DNA of 64,000 bases from Elymus sibiricus (lineage: Eukaryota > Streptophyta > Magnoliopsida > Poales > Poaceae): NCBI GenBank assembly GCA_039707655.1, contig CM077668.1:63319086-63383085 (forward strand), in the 5' to 3' direction. Made by a program: the position numbers and the translations under genes. A model generated the notes under the pieces. That model was not told the DNA's origin, searched no databases, and saw only the letters and a program-made list of their open reading frames with translations. Of this stretch, positions 46,793-58,690 are shown piece by piece (positions within the stretch are counted from its first letter, which is position 1; every line of letters starts with the position of its first letter).

Positions 46793-46797
46793 CCAGA
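46793..46797. repeat. Target site duplication CCAGA, right copy (host gypsy)
   Basis: CCAGA follows the LTR end GCTCCGCATCA and matches 17,662-17,666. Confidence 0.85.
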
Positions 46798-47740
46798 GGT
46801 GGCTCTGGCCCTTCTGCATTGACCACATTTTGTGCGGTGATGGCGCATTCGTGGAGTTGGAGGTGTGCGTGCCAGTGAAGGCCCGCGTGAGGGTGTTGAT
46901 CGTGCTTCTCCAGGCGTAAGCCTTGCCAACGCTTGTCGGCCGGCGGCGGCAATGCCTCTAGGACATCACCATTCCATCTTAAAGGCATTGTCATTGAGAT
47001 TTGCACTTCCTCAACTCTCGGGTCAAGATCTTCAGGGTGAAAGTCATCATTCGTTGGATCGGACGGCGACAGTGTTCTCAAAGGCCGTATTTCGTCTTGG
47101 GGGCGCCGTCTTGGATATCTCAGTCCCATTTGGGCTTCTTACAGGTTGGACGCACACAACATTGTGGTTGGTAGGTGCCCGGCTAGCGGTGTGGGAGCTT
47201 GTTGTGGTGTTGTGACTTGTGCGACGAACAATGATGGTGGCAAGATGTGCAGTGTCGCGGCTTGTCTTAGTCCTCGACAGTCGCGCTTGTTCCTGAGCGT
47301 GAAGTCGGAGTTGCGACATTGCAGGTGACATGGCGGCAGCGACGTCAGGCGATGGGAAGTTCGAACTCTGTCAGCGCGAGGCATGCTTATTTTCTCCTGC
47401 AAGGCTCGTTATCAAAGTCAGAGCGGCTTGGTCCTCGACGCCGACAGTCGATTGTTTGGCTTTGGCCAACAGGTCCACGTGTCTCGTTCGTTCGGAGGGG
47501 TCTTGACGGTTTGTCTGTGGCAAAGTCAGACTCGCTTGCTCGAGGAGAGACGATGACGATGACATTGCAGGCAACCTCAGCGGTGTCTGGTGTGTGTGGG
47601 TCTTGTGGGTGCCAGATCGATGAGGGTGCCATTCTTTTTGGGCGTGTTGTGACGATATTTGCCCGGTTTTCCGCAAATTAATGAATAACTCTATTATTTC
47701 TTTTAAGAAATCGATATCCTCAGGGGCGAGTTTTTTTTAA
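46798..47740. other. GC-rich region right of the host gypsy; no supported gene
   Basis: Continuation of the pre-insertion locus of 16-17.66 kb. It has repeated words (CCTCGACAGTCGCG, CAAAGTCAGA, GACATTGCAGG) and a sharp GC-to-AT change at about 47,660-47,700 (TTAATGAATAACTCTATTAT), which resembles the 3' end of a non-LTR element. Overlapping frames on both strands (46,722-47,129 minus and others) have no domain I recognise. An AT-rich TAAATAGAG (47,738-47,746) may serve as the TATA region of the next gene. Confidence 0.45.
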
Positions 47741-47905
47741 TAAATAGAGTCCTTGTATTTGCGAATACGAATACGGAAATTTTGCAAAATCGGCCCTCCT
47801 TTTCTTCCTATTCCTAGTCGGCGTCCTTATTTTCTCCGTAGTGGTCATATCATCAAACAACTCTTGTGCACGTTGCGGAGACTGGGCAACGGCGGCCAAG
47901 AATCC

Positions 47906-50900
47906 ATGGCGCCCTCCGCCTTTTCCTTCCACCCTTCCACCCTGATGGGCTCAAACGCCGCCGGATCCACCTCCGGATTTCTCGACTGGGTCATACTCTG
48001 GGAGGAGCCGCGTTTCTCGGAACTCCGGAACGAGACCACCGCCGAGTGCCAGACCAGCGAGGGCCAAACCGTGGAGGTGTCCTTCTGGCTCGTCGACCCG
48101 CCCGGCGTCTCCTACTTCTCCGTCAACTGCCCCGGCCTCGACGCCTCCGTCTTCCACGAGTACGAGCCGCCCTCCCTCGTCTGCGCCGAGGCCGCCTTCG
48201 TCGTCTTCAGCCTCACATTCAGGTGCTCCATCCACCACTTCGTCTACCGAGCCGCACCCGCAGGGAAGCAATCGCTGCAACTGCTCCCGGACCGGGACCC
48301 CTACTCTACGATCTTCAGAAGAGCGGGGTTCGGCCTCTTGACCTGCGCCGACGGCGAGCACTACGCCGTCGTCTACCTCGACCGCCATTGGGTTGCCAAA
48401 GATCTTGAATTGTGGTTTCATGCGCACGTCTTCTCATCTGAAACGCGGGAGTGGAGCAGCCACAGGCTGCCGTTGCTGCACTTATCCGAGTCTGAGAGGC
48501 TCATGTGCTGTCGGCATGGCTTGTCACAGCAGATCGCTGTTGCAGGCTCACTGGGCTGGGTTGATCTCATGCGTGGCATCCTCCTCATTCGCGGCCTGTT
48601 CGACGGCGATCCTCCTGTCATCCAATTTATCCCGTTCCCCAAATCAAGGGTTAGCTTTCTCGACGAGGATGGCCACCCTGAGCGCGCCCCTAAGTACTAC
48701 TGCAATGTTGCCTGCTGCGGTGATCTCATCAAATTCATCGAGATAGATTTCGATGACCCTGTTGTCAGGACAAACGGCCAAGCTTGGAGAACCACCATGT
48801 GGGAGAGGAAGATCTCCTGGAACAAGTGGCAGATCCTCTCCACGCTCGATGTTGCTAGCATATCTGTCGACCAAAGCTATTCTGCTTTATTGCCTGGGTT
48901 GTGGTGTGATGCGACCCAAAAAATGGACTTGAAGAAACTGATTTTCTATACCCCGGTGCCGAGCAGGCGCGATGACGATCTTTTCTACATGATGGCTAAG
49001 GTGAATGCTCACGACGAGACTGCCTGGGCCGTCGCAGTTGACATGGAAAGGGCAGCTGTGGAAGCAATGGCCCCGTTTTCTCTCGGACGGTACAAGTACC
49101 ACATTGCAATGTGTTGTCCATGCGACTTCTCCAAGTACCTCAACATGACCCCAGGTGATTCTTCCATCTTTATGCCCATGTGATTTAACTAGCAGTGTTA
49201 TCTTTAGAATTCTTTCTTGTCTGTTGGTTATATGTGCTTAGGACACTATTGACATTGGACTGTTCGTGCTCATTAACTTTAGCTGGTGTTCATTATAATC
49301 TTATAAAAATAACTAGGTTTTATGGTACATTGATATAATTCGTAAAAGAAATGGTTCACCATCTGCCGAGTGGGCAATAAAATTGCTCAATTGACAACTT
49401 GTATGTTGTATCTACTCTTGCCGTCCTTTTTATTTAATAACTGTTTCTTTGTCCAAATTTTTGCAGGAGCAGACATGCATAATCCAGTGGACAAGTGCTT
49501 TAAGCGGTAATTCAAACATCGCTAATTTTACCTGTTCCAGTATTTGATACTTTTGCATGATACCTTTTTCATTTATGCTGCTGCTTCTGTTGGATGCCTA
49601 TTGCCAGGTTGAGTGTGAAGCACCGTGTGGTGCAAGTGCTGTGGACTCTAGACTGGCTTCAAGAACTTGGTAACTAATATAAGTTTGACTTCTAGATATA
49701 TTCTATTTATTTCTCTTGGTTATAATACACCAGATGTGCAGCCAACATTCAACAAGTGCATGTTTAGACTGTTGATATACAATTAATTTCCTTAACACGA
49801 TCTGTGAATATCTTCTGAATTTAATCTGCAGCATTACTCTAAATGCTTGTCTATGTCAAGTATAATATCCTTGTAAATTGCTCGGTGAAAATGTTCAGCA
49901 AGTGCAGCCCATGAAGTGCCATGATAGTATATATGTTCTTGCAAATTGGCTGCCATGACCAGGAGATTCACATCTGTATGGTCCTTTGCAGATCAATGCT
50001 TGGAAATTGAGAGGTCAACTTACAAGACATGCAGATTATTACTTCAGTTTTCCCCGGTATCATCTCTGTGTTCCAGTATCAGATCAGTAAGTTATATTAT
50101 TCTGTCTCACGGATTATAGTCCAGGGCTTCATGTTACGGGTGCATCTTTTTCTCTTTGCCAACCCTTTGTGCTCAAGTATTTCTGTCTTTTTTCTTGGAA
50201 CTGCGCAAGCGTCTTTGCTTTGACAAGCTTCAGATTTTTCATTTCTTTTGGTCCAAACTATGGAGACAGCCATTGCTAAAATTTTTACAAAGCAGTTGCT
50301 TAATTTTAAATTATGGACTCTCAACTTTCATGGGCAATTGCTTGAGTTCATATTATGAATCCTAAAGAAAATCTTGATGCAGATGGTAAAACATGCTTCC
50401 TATAATGGTCAAAGAGAAGCTGCATCGGAGGCTGTGGAATTTGTCTTACGGTATATGGATGACGAAACCAGAAACCTTTTTGTGATAACTTAGCTTTATA
50501 TATGAATATAATGTCTGGTGTTCCCTAGAGCTTTGGAAGATTTCGACTTGGCACTACACGAATCACCAAGCAATGGGTCGGCATCTATTGAAGCCACGAG
50601 GAGCAAAATCATTGACATCATTGAAGCTTTGGACAAGTACAATAAGACGAGTCATTTCTCTTCTTTACTATTATTAAAAGGAACCATCTAGCAATCCTAA
50701 TTTTATACTTTTTAATCCTTTTAGTATCTTGCAAATTGTGCCATTAAAGTTGATGCCGAAAGGAAGGATGCTCGGAGATGCCAGCGATCAAAAAAGAGAA
50801 AAAACAATATATGAAACTTGTGAGAAACCGAGCCGTGAAGGAGCTGTGGTCTCGGGTCGTCGCTGGTTGCTGTCTCTCATTGGCTGCTTACTCATATCGG

Positions 50901-50998
50901 TAGTGTTGTTATGTCATCTCCCATGGATAATCGTCACGGGACTCCTGTCATACTTATATGGGATCTTTGTAGTTTGTAGAGATATGAGCTTATTGTAG
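47906..50998 (+). CDS. DUF1618 domain protein with hydrophobic C-terminal tail (seven exons)
   Basis: My exon model: 47,906-49,154; 49,467-49,506; 49,608-49,669; 49,992-50,056; 50,383-50,450; 50,529-50,636; 50,725-50,998. Every intron is GT-AG, the phases agree and the total is 1,866 bp (621 residues plus stop). Exon 1 holds the DUF1618 region: DWVILWEEPRFSELRNETTA and DPPGVSYFSVNCPG near the N-terminus, HVFSSETREWSSHRLPL, then GWVDLMRGILLIRGLFDGDP. The small exons encode an amphipathic helical part (GQREAASEAVEFVLRALEDF) and a basic linker. The last exon ends with a strongly hydrophobic stretch (WLLSLIGCLLISVVLLCHLP, then WIIVTGLLSYLYGIFVV), likely one or two membrane helices. The start was chosen at CCATGGC (47,906); the frame is open 51 codons further upstream. 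DUF1618 is a large grass family of unknown biochemical role. The model is by eye. Confidence 0.75.
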
Positions 50999-52056
50999 AT
51001 GGAGTGTTGAATCTTGGTTTTTGACCGTGGTTAATGTATGGACATGATCCACATTGCTAATTAGTAGTGGTAATAGTACATATATATGTTGCTACCTTTC
51101 TTGCTGTGCGTGCATGAAGATACTCGTATCAGGTTTGTAACCCGTATCCTATATATTTCCAAGTGTTGTGCAAGTCGGAATCCAGGTTGAGCCTAGCAGA
51201 TGTATGAAACATCAGCTGTTTTACCCAATTGTCATTGACGACACTGTGCTATCAAATTAAGGTATAGAAATGAATAACCAAGTCAAACTTTAGAGTATTC
51301 AGCAGACGGCTTATGCACGTTTATCGACCGAGATCAAAACAATTGTCAAAATCGTTTTTTCTTCGTCAATTCTGTTTAGTGTATTTGTTTCAAAACAATT
51401 CTCTATTCCATAATAGGGTATCCAAGTCTGAATTTTAATAAATGTTTGATTCTCTTTGGGAGCTCCTGCCTTGCTGCGATTCAAGGGCAAGTTAGAGGGG
51501 GTCCTATATGTGACTAATTTGGTGTTTGAAAGTATTTGGGGTTGCCAACTCCAGAAGATAGAATGTCTAAAGGTCGTTTCCAAAATCTACAAACGAGTTT
51601 AATGAAATGACTTATCCATTGGGGTGATGGACATCTTGCATAGCCAGCTGAGCTTTGTGCCTGTATGGAAGACGTCTCTTTTCCCATCTAGAGAAGTGAC
51701 TTGCCAGTTATCGAGATGGACTCCGTCATCACAGTCAAGTTGATTCAGTTGCGCGAACATGATAGATCGGTTTATTCCTCTCTTTGTTAAAGTGATTAGG
51801 CACCTTATCTGTCTCCGTTAAATTTGTATTACTCATGTTAAACATACTCAAAATAAGGTTAGCGATAGCTTAACAAGTTTGCTAGAATGGAGGGCAGAAC
51901 TATGACTTGGGTTGGATCTGGTCCCTTGGTTTCTCCAGAGCTAGCTCTCACATATTGTAATGACAATGTGATTGAGTAATACAATGTTTACACCCGAAAA
52001 ACTGGTCAAAGTGATAAATCACTTAAAAAAGGCTCCTAAAGAAGAAAAAAAATACA
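50999..52056. other. 3' flank of the DUF1618 gene; no gene seen
   Basis: AT-rich sequence without recognisable domains. The minus frame at 51,311-51,583 (90 codons) has no family features. The gene's 3' untranslated region probably covers the first few hundred bases. Confidence 0.5.
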
Positions 52057-52074
52057 TTTGTCATTCTTGCAAAT

Positions 52075-52245
52075 GAGAGGGTAGGCCTGGCGCAGTGGTG
52101 AAGTCCTCCCCACTTGTGTCAAGAGGTCCTGGGTTCGAACCAACCTTTCTGCATTGCAATTTGCAGGGGTAAGACTAGGTTCCTATAATCCCTCCCCAGA
52201 TCCCCACCTTGTGTGGGAGCTTATATGCACTGGGTCTGTCCTTTT
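52075..52245 (+). mobile_element. Au-type SINE
   Basis: tRNA-derived head with box A (TAGGCCTGGCGCAGTGGTGA) and box B (GGTTCGAACC), then a tRNA-unrelated body (GCATTGCAATTTGCAGGGGT, CCCCACCTTGTGTGGGAGC) and a short T-rich end. This matches the Au SINE family of grasses. It is flanked by an 18-bp direct repeat, TTTGTCATTCTTGCAAAT, at 52,057-52,074 and 52,246-52,263. It lies about 1.1 kb after the DUF1618 gene. Confidence 0.9.
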
Positions 52246-52263
52246 TTTGTCATTCTTGCAAAT

Positions 52264-53033
52264 TCCAAACATGACCTTGAAAATAGAAAGTAGATAGCAA
52301 TGTGGTCCTTTTGTAACCGACAATCTAACTGGAGTTGCTTTTGCCACTATCTCTGGCATGTTCCTCGCCATCTTCGGGCATGGGACTGAGGCCTTCTCCT
52401 TGGAGGTTGAAGAAGGCTCATCGGAACATATTGCTTCTTCCATCTGTTGTCTCGATGGCCGAGGTCGATGCAGCGGCATAAGGTCGAACAAAAACACTCA
52501 AAACAACTTCCCACACCCCACGAACAATAGATCTGAGAGGATAGTCGGCCGATCCCATCACCTGAGGGGAGGTCTACCACCGATCAACCGTTTCAACGAG
52601 CTTATCGAAGGAGAGGGCGAAAGATGTTCTTCCCTGCCTCGGCGGCCACCAGAGGACATCTCCATACGACATGACGCTAGACACCCTTAAGACATGGCTA
52701 GACCTAAGCCTCCATCTATTACTAGTACTGCTATGTATAGGGGCACGCCGGTCTTCTCTCCCTCCCCCACTCCGGCCGAGGCCGCCGAAGGAGTAGGGAG
52801 GAGCCGGGCATAATTTGGTGTCTCTTAAGGAGGGAAAGGAAAATCTTGTACTCTCTCCGATCTAAAATACGTGTCGTGGTTTTAGTTTATATTTGAATTG
52901 GAGGAGTAGTAGATAGTTTGTTTTAGCTTAAATTTGAATCAGCTTAAGATAATTTGTTTCAACCATCATAATCTCGTCTCCGACTCTTCCAATTCAGGTC
53001 AGGAAACCTCAATCTCTGGAGAGAGAGAGATCC
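52264..53033. other. Intergenic region; no gene seen
   Basis: Frames on both strands at 52,183-52,690 have no recognisable domain. At about 52,850-52,900 the words TACTCTCTCCGATCTAAAAT and GTCGTGGTTTTAGTTT resemble one end of a Stowaway-type MITE, without a paired right end. Confidence 0.4.
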
Positions 53034-53230
53034 ATGGCGTGGCTCTCCACCGCTTCCTTCAACCCCTACTCCCTTCCTTCAACCCCTACTCCCTGACCGG
53101 GCCACACGTCGCCGGCGGTGCCGCCACCTCCCGCCCCTCCTCCGCCTATCCCGATTGGGCCTTACTCTGCAAGACGGCGCGCATCTCGGCGTTCCGGAAC
53201 ACGACCACCGGAGCACTCGTATTGGCTGTA
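53034..53230 (+). pseudogene. N-terminal fragment of a second DUF1618 gene
   Basis: From ATG at 53,034 (CCATGGC context, as in the intact gene), one frame gives SFNPYSLTGPHVAGG and YPDWALLCKTARISAFRNTT. This is clearly related to FLDWVILWEEPRFSELRNET of the neighbour. The frame from the ATG is broken by a direct duplication of 20 bp (CTTCCTTCAACCCCTACTCC at 53,053-53,072 and 53,073-53,092), which causes an early stop. Similarity ends at about 53,230 (GALVLAVFCDA), and the rest of the gene is missing. It is a truncated paralogue next to its intact relative. Confidence 0.7.
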
Positions 53231-53374
53231 TTTTGTGATGCCAAGCGGCAGTTTGCAGTCAACACCCTAGCATTTTGCAGACAATACCCTAAAGCTATGG
53301 TTTTGTTACAAATAAGGCCAATTTTTTTACAGCATAACGCGTTGGGAAGAATCCAAATCAACATGGTATTATAA

Positions 53375-56300
53375 CTGAGATATCAAATATAAGAGTGGAA
53401 GTACAACTTATGTGCTTTGCCTCCTCCTACTATACCATCAATACCAGGATGGATGATTTCTAAGAGCTACTACCTACTCCAACGCATCCATCCTACCAAC
53501 ACAGCTAGCAATTCTAGAAACAACCTAGACAAACTAACATAACATATCTTGATGACGACGAACTGCTCCATCCATCATCATGGCCTCGGGCTTCAACATG
53601 ACGACGTCCGTCCTTCAGTCACACCACAAGCTAAGAGCCAGCCAGCAGCACCTTTTCGAATACAAAAAAACGACGCAAACCTATCCATCAATCAGGCCTT
53701 CGCCCCCGGAACTGGTGATCCACACCACCATCCATCCGTCTTCTCGCCCTCCTGTGGCTGCAGTCCAGTCCCCTACATAGGCAGAGAGAGAGAGAGAGAG
53801 AGAGAAAGAGAACAAGATTTTTATTAGCGCCCAAGTTACAAGCTCCTATGAAAATAAAGAACATACAAACTGAAGGGAATGGTTTAGCATCCAGTCTGTA
53901 AACAACCCACCCCATCTGTGCAAACTACCAGTGATTATACTAATAAAAAGTTCCACATTTTAGTCCATGAACCATGAGCCTCACAAAAGTTTCACATTTT
54001 AGTATATGAAATTTGAAACATATGGAAGTTATAGCATCACCAAATTCTACTTCACTACCATAGAACCCATCACACTCAGCAAGACCCAGTACAACTAGCT
54101 CAGATTTACATGTACCGGAAATATAAAGGAAACCAAGCGGCGCGACCAGCTCCATTGATCGGTCTTCACGCCCTCCGTAAGATTGAAAACAACCTTGCCT
54201 AGGATTGGAGCAATTCCACATTGGCACATCACCTTATTCATCATGATAAAAGGATTACATCAAATTAAACATATACTTTGACTTTTATGCTAGATGATTT
54301 CACCCTTATACAAGGTTAGATAAAAAATACCATGCTGTCGAAAAAGAGACTGACCAGAACATAATTACCAGGGACCAGTTTCATTGACTAGCCAGCCATC
54401 ACAATCACAATATTGTGGTGGCTGGAAGAACACCACCACATATCTGAACACTAAATCATCAGCCCGATCGGTACCAGTCACCCATGACTCGATGGCTAGC
54501 CCATCTCAGATCGGGAGAGAGGAGACCAAGGAATAACCTGAACCAAAGAAGAGTGGGCCACCACTGCCGCGGATGCAAAAGCCAGGGTTATAGAAGGTTA
54601 GATGACCTCAAAGGATCAGCTACATTGCCTGAAAAAAGGAAGCGAATGAAACAAAACAGGACTAGGGAAGAAAAAAAACTCACAGGAAACAACATATGAG
54701 CTAGAATATTGGCATCTGCACTATGCATTGCACATACATGGACTTGTGACTAATACTAACAACAAGTTCAAGTTGATCTTAAATAGAACAGAGGCATCAT
54801 GCATGCCCTGACCCTATAAATATAGATGCTGGATCTGGTATAGTACACAACATATATGACAAGGTTAGATGTACAGTATAACACAAAGAGCCAAGGGCAC
54901 CAAAACAAGAACTCATCAAGCACTCGCCAGAACTGACCCACACACCACCAGAACCCATCACATTCAGCAAAACCCAATACAACTAGCTCAGGTTTACATA
55001 TACCGGAAATATAAAAGGAAACCAAGCAGCGCGACAAGCTCCATCAATCGGTCTTCTCGCCCTCCGTACACAATTTAACAAGAGGAGAAAGGACTGAACA
55101 GGAACACTGTGAACTACATTTAATAGAAAACAAACAGCAACCTAAAGCCTACATATGCACTGCACTGATTGAAAAGATTATCAACACCGGACAACAACAC
55201 TAGTTACTCCATCACAACAACCTAAATTCGGAACCAGTCTGCAACTCCCCTTCCCATTGAATGCACATGTTGCTGCTAGCATCAAAAAGTATGGCATCAC
55301 AAGGATTCAACACACAACAGGATTCTGTTCAATCCACCATTACTCATCCAAAGTAAACAAAAATCACCATACTTCGTGAAAGTATCACAAGGGCCTAACA
55401 GCCAAGGACGCAATCAAGATCCAAGCAATATAACAGCCAAGGGAGCAATAAGGATCCAAGAAATATATGTAATGTGCACCATAGCTAGAAACATATGTAG
55501 CAACCAAGGGAGCAATCAAGATCCTAAATAGTTATCAAACCCCAACCATAGACAGAAACGTATGTTACTTAGATCGTCACATGGAGGAATTCAAATGACA
55601 AGATCATCACAATAACCCCTCCTTCCCTAAGGCAACAAATACACCGACATACAACACTTCTGCCCTGACAAGTACAACTTCCATGTCTTGATAGAAAAAT
55701 AGCCAAACTTCTCATGACCACGAGATTGTGGTGGCCAGAAGACCGCCGCCACAGCCAACATGACCACATAACTGGACACTAAATCATTGGCTGGTTAGAC
55801 CATCCCAGGGCACATGAAGAGAGGGGGCAGACCAGGGACTCACCAGAACCGAAGAAGACGCCACGGTTGCAGCCTGACAGCCTGACCTCACGGCAACAAG
55901 ACGCACACGTCCATAGTAGCATGCGCAGTCACCGCCAGACTACTTTGGTTTTCCTGGGTAGTAACACCACATACACGCAACGCATATTAGAAAACGAAGA
56001 AGCAGAGCTGATCCAGCTAGCTCAAGTAAAAATAAAGGTCCAGCTTATATCAGTAAGCCAGTATGCACGTGATCATAACCAAACAAACATCATGATGTAG
56101 CATCACATGAGTTTTGTCAAGCGCAATTACTTAAGTTGAGTGCTGGAGCAGAAACATCTACTTGGTGCTGGAGTTCCAGCAGAGCATTAGGCCAGAGGCC
56201 ACTTGACACCATGGAACCTGCACAATTTCTACCAACCAGAACCTAGACGATGAAAACACATCTCATCGCAGAAAACTAGAGACACTAGCAGAGCAGAGGC

Positions 56301-56440
56301 CATTTTTACAGAAGAAGTTGACACATTCTCTGGATTCATTCAGTGAACAGCAAGACTATGTACGTTCTAACAACTAGTCCACTGTGAACAACAAGTGAAT
56401 TGTACAGGCATCTAGAAACAGCGTAGCGGTAACTTGAAAA
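53375..56440. other. Low-copy region with local duplications
   Basis: No coding domain is recognisable. A 33-bp GA tract lies at 53,783-53,815. Two pairs of diverged direct repeats occur. One pair is about 54,055-54,180 and 54,945-55,070 (shared CAACTAGCTCAG, TACCGGAAATATAAA, ATCGGTCTTC). The other pair is about 54,395-54,560 and 55,716-55,860 (shared GTGGTGGC, CTAAATCAT, CAGAACC/GAACCAAAGAAG). AATAAAAATC on the minus strand near 53,820 could be a poly(A) signal for a minus-strand transcript. Confidence 0.45.
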
Positions 56441-56478
56441 AAGGATATTGGGTGGGAGCGACCTTGTGCGGGGCATCG

Positions 56479-56586
56479 TCATGGTCGGGGTGGACGACAT
56501 CCGTCATCGAGGTCGGACTGGACGATGCCGTCGTGGAGCTTGAGCGTCAGGTCCAACATGTGGTCCTCCTCGTCGACTTCGTCCAT
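56479..56586 (-). other. Short acidic open segment, possible exon on the minus strand
   Basis: From the ATG at 56,586 the minus strand reads MDEVDEEDHMLDLTLKLHDG then IVQSDLDDGC and stops at 56,479. An acceptor-like TGGTACAG lies just upstream. Codon use is GC-ending and grass-like, unlike the flanking AT-rich DNA, which suggests a real exon. I cannot assign a family. Confidence 0.35.
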
Positions 56587-57504
56587 GGAGGGGGCCTGCT
56601 GTACCATGCGAATGGATTAACGAGAGCTAGACTGGAGCAGAGCATATTCATCCTGGGCAAAGAAATTGTACTGCAGCTAAAGACCATCAGAACAGAAATT
56701 CTATTACAGACCATAGTTGTACTCAAAACAAATATTACAGACCATAGCTCCAGAACATAAAAACTTCATGGTTCACTCCACAAATTCTAAAAAATCTAGA
56801 ATGGATGCCAAGAAATAGTAATTATGGCTAGTATTACAGACTAGAAGGTTTTAGGAGTTTACAATCATATATGCCCCTAGCATGCATCTCAGCCAAGAAC
56901 TAGTAATTATGGCTAGTATTACTCTGTTGTACAACAATGGCACCACCGAAATCAAATCTCACTCAGACAAGCAAGCAAAAATAAATCGAATATTTGCATT
57001 ATTCAAGCCATCAAGCAAATCTTCAGCTTGACACGTCCTATGTACACAGTGCCAACGAAATTAACTCTCCAGAAGTCCAGATTATGTTTACTCTAGCTGT
57101 TGCAACATAAAAGAAACAGTAGAGTGCATAAAAGAAACAAAAGCCGGTGAAGATTCTATGGACCAGCATAACTTTCCCCTGTTAAATAAAAATATAAAAT
57201 TCACGCTCCTTGTAAGTTGAGCTTCCAGTTTAACAACCAACCAATCAGCTTTCAGTACTCTAGTGAAATATGGGGCAGACTCAGCCTTGAATTGTCTAGC
57301 TTTCAGTTCTTTATTTAGAAGAAAAAAGAAGACAATTTCCATGACATCTGAAACCTCCGTTTGTAATAAAGAAAACATGGGAAAGCTTATTTATTTAGTA
57401 CTAAAAACCCTAGAATGGGACGATGGTCATGAACCCAGAGTGCCCCCATAGCCATGGCGAGCAAGCGACAGGAGGAGGCGAGCAGAGGAGGGAGAGGAGC
57501 TCAC

Positions 57505-57759
57505 CATGGCTGTTTAGTAGCCGATGCCGAACAGGCAACAGGTCCGTTCGTCCAACGGAAGAGCCTAGCACAGCGCACCTCCTGGATGAACCCCTTGTCC
57601 TCTTTCTGCTGCTGCTGCACAAGAAGGATAAGAGACATAACAAACGTTGAGCTCAAATAAAAAGGGAAAAAGAAGAAATCATGTCCTAGGAACGTAGCTC
57701 ACCTTTCTGTCATTGAGGTTGTCGAGGTACACCAACACATATGTACCAATGGTCAGTAG
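57505..57759 (-). other. Two possible coding exons on the minus strand
   Basis: Exon 57,703-57,759 (57 bp, phase 0) lies between GTGTGTGCAG and GTGAGC and reads LLTIGTYVLVYLDNLNDRK. Exon 57,505-57,614 (110 bp) lies between CTTGTGCAG and GTGAGC and starts QQQKEDKGFIQEV in the matching phase. Joined, they stay open. The second half of the later exon looks less protein-like. I do not recognise the family. Confidence 0.35.
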
Positions 57760-57808
57760 CTGCACACACAAGAGGAAAAAAGAGGTCAATCACCATACCG
57801 AATATATG

Positions 57809-58690
57809 ACCAGTTTAGGATGTGTAATCAGGGAAGGTCGTCTTTTTCAAGAGCAAACCTTACTCAGATACTGTCCTTGTGATTCATCACAGCAAGCAGA
57901 CAAAGGTATGAGAGGTAGTCACGCTTACGCAACCCATGAACCCAACAAAGCACAGGTTTACATTCTAAGCAGGAAAGAATGCACGACGAAGAACAAAAGA
58001 CATTGCGAATATCAAATATAGCTGTTGTGGGTTGATGTTCAATTCAGGTTTGCTCATGTTTGCTCACATGATCAGTTTAGGATGTATAATCAAGGAAGGA
58101 GGCCTTTTTCAAGAACCAGCTTACTCAGATACCGTCCTTGTGATTCATCAAAGCAAACAAACAAGCAGACAAGCATATGAAAGCAGTCATACTTATGCAG
58201 CACATGAACCCAGTGTAATACATGGTTTATATTTCAAGCAAGAAAGATTGCATGGCAAAGGGTTTACTTATATGCAACCTATGAACCTATTGAAGCTGTT
58301 GTCCAATTCAGATTTGCACACGTTTGATCAGACTTTATGATCAGTTTAGGATTTACAATCAAGGAAGGAGGCCTTTTTCAAGAGCCAACTTACTCAGATA
58401 TTGTCCTTGTGATTCATCAAAGCAAGCAAACAAACAAGCACACAGAGGACATGAAAACTAGTCGTACTTATGCTACCCATGAACCCAGTGAAAAACATGG
58501 CTTATATTTAAAGCAATAAGTATTGCAGCAGGACCAACTGAATCTGTTGTTCAATTCAGATTTGAATATGTTTGCTCAGGGTTTATGAATAGTTTAGGAT
58601 TTATAATCAAAGAAGTTGCCCTTTACGAAGAGCCAATTTACTCGGATACCGTCCTTGTGATTCATCACAGCAAGCAATTAAGTTAACGCA
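57809..58690. repeat. Four-unit tandem repeat, about 250-270 bp per unit
   Basis: Units start near 57,809, 58,069, 58,337 and 58,586 with CAGTTTAGGAT...AATCAAGGAAG. They share CTTACTCAGATAC and GTCCTTGTGATTCATCA about 50 bp later, and (in most units) CATGAACCCA. Divergence between units is visible, so the array is old. It has no coding domain. Confidence 0.85.

Noticed and set aside
46722..47129. 135-codon minus frame right of the host gypsy
   Set aside because: It spans the LTR border and the target duplication, so it cannot be an ancestral gene; no domain is recognised.
47866..48427. Arg-rich plus frame and a Gly/Glu-rich minus frame inside exon 1 of the DUF1618 gene
   Set aside because: Shadow frames of a GC-rich coding exon.
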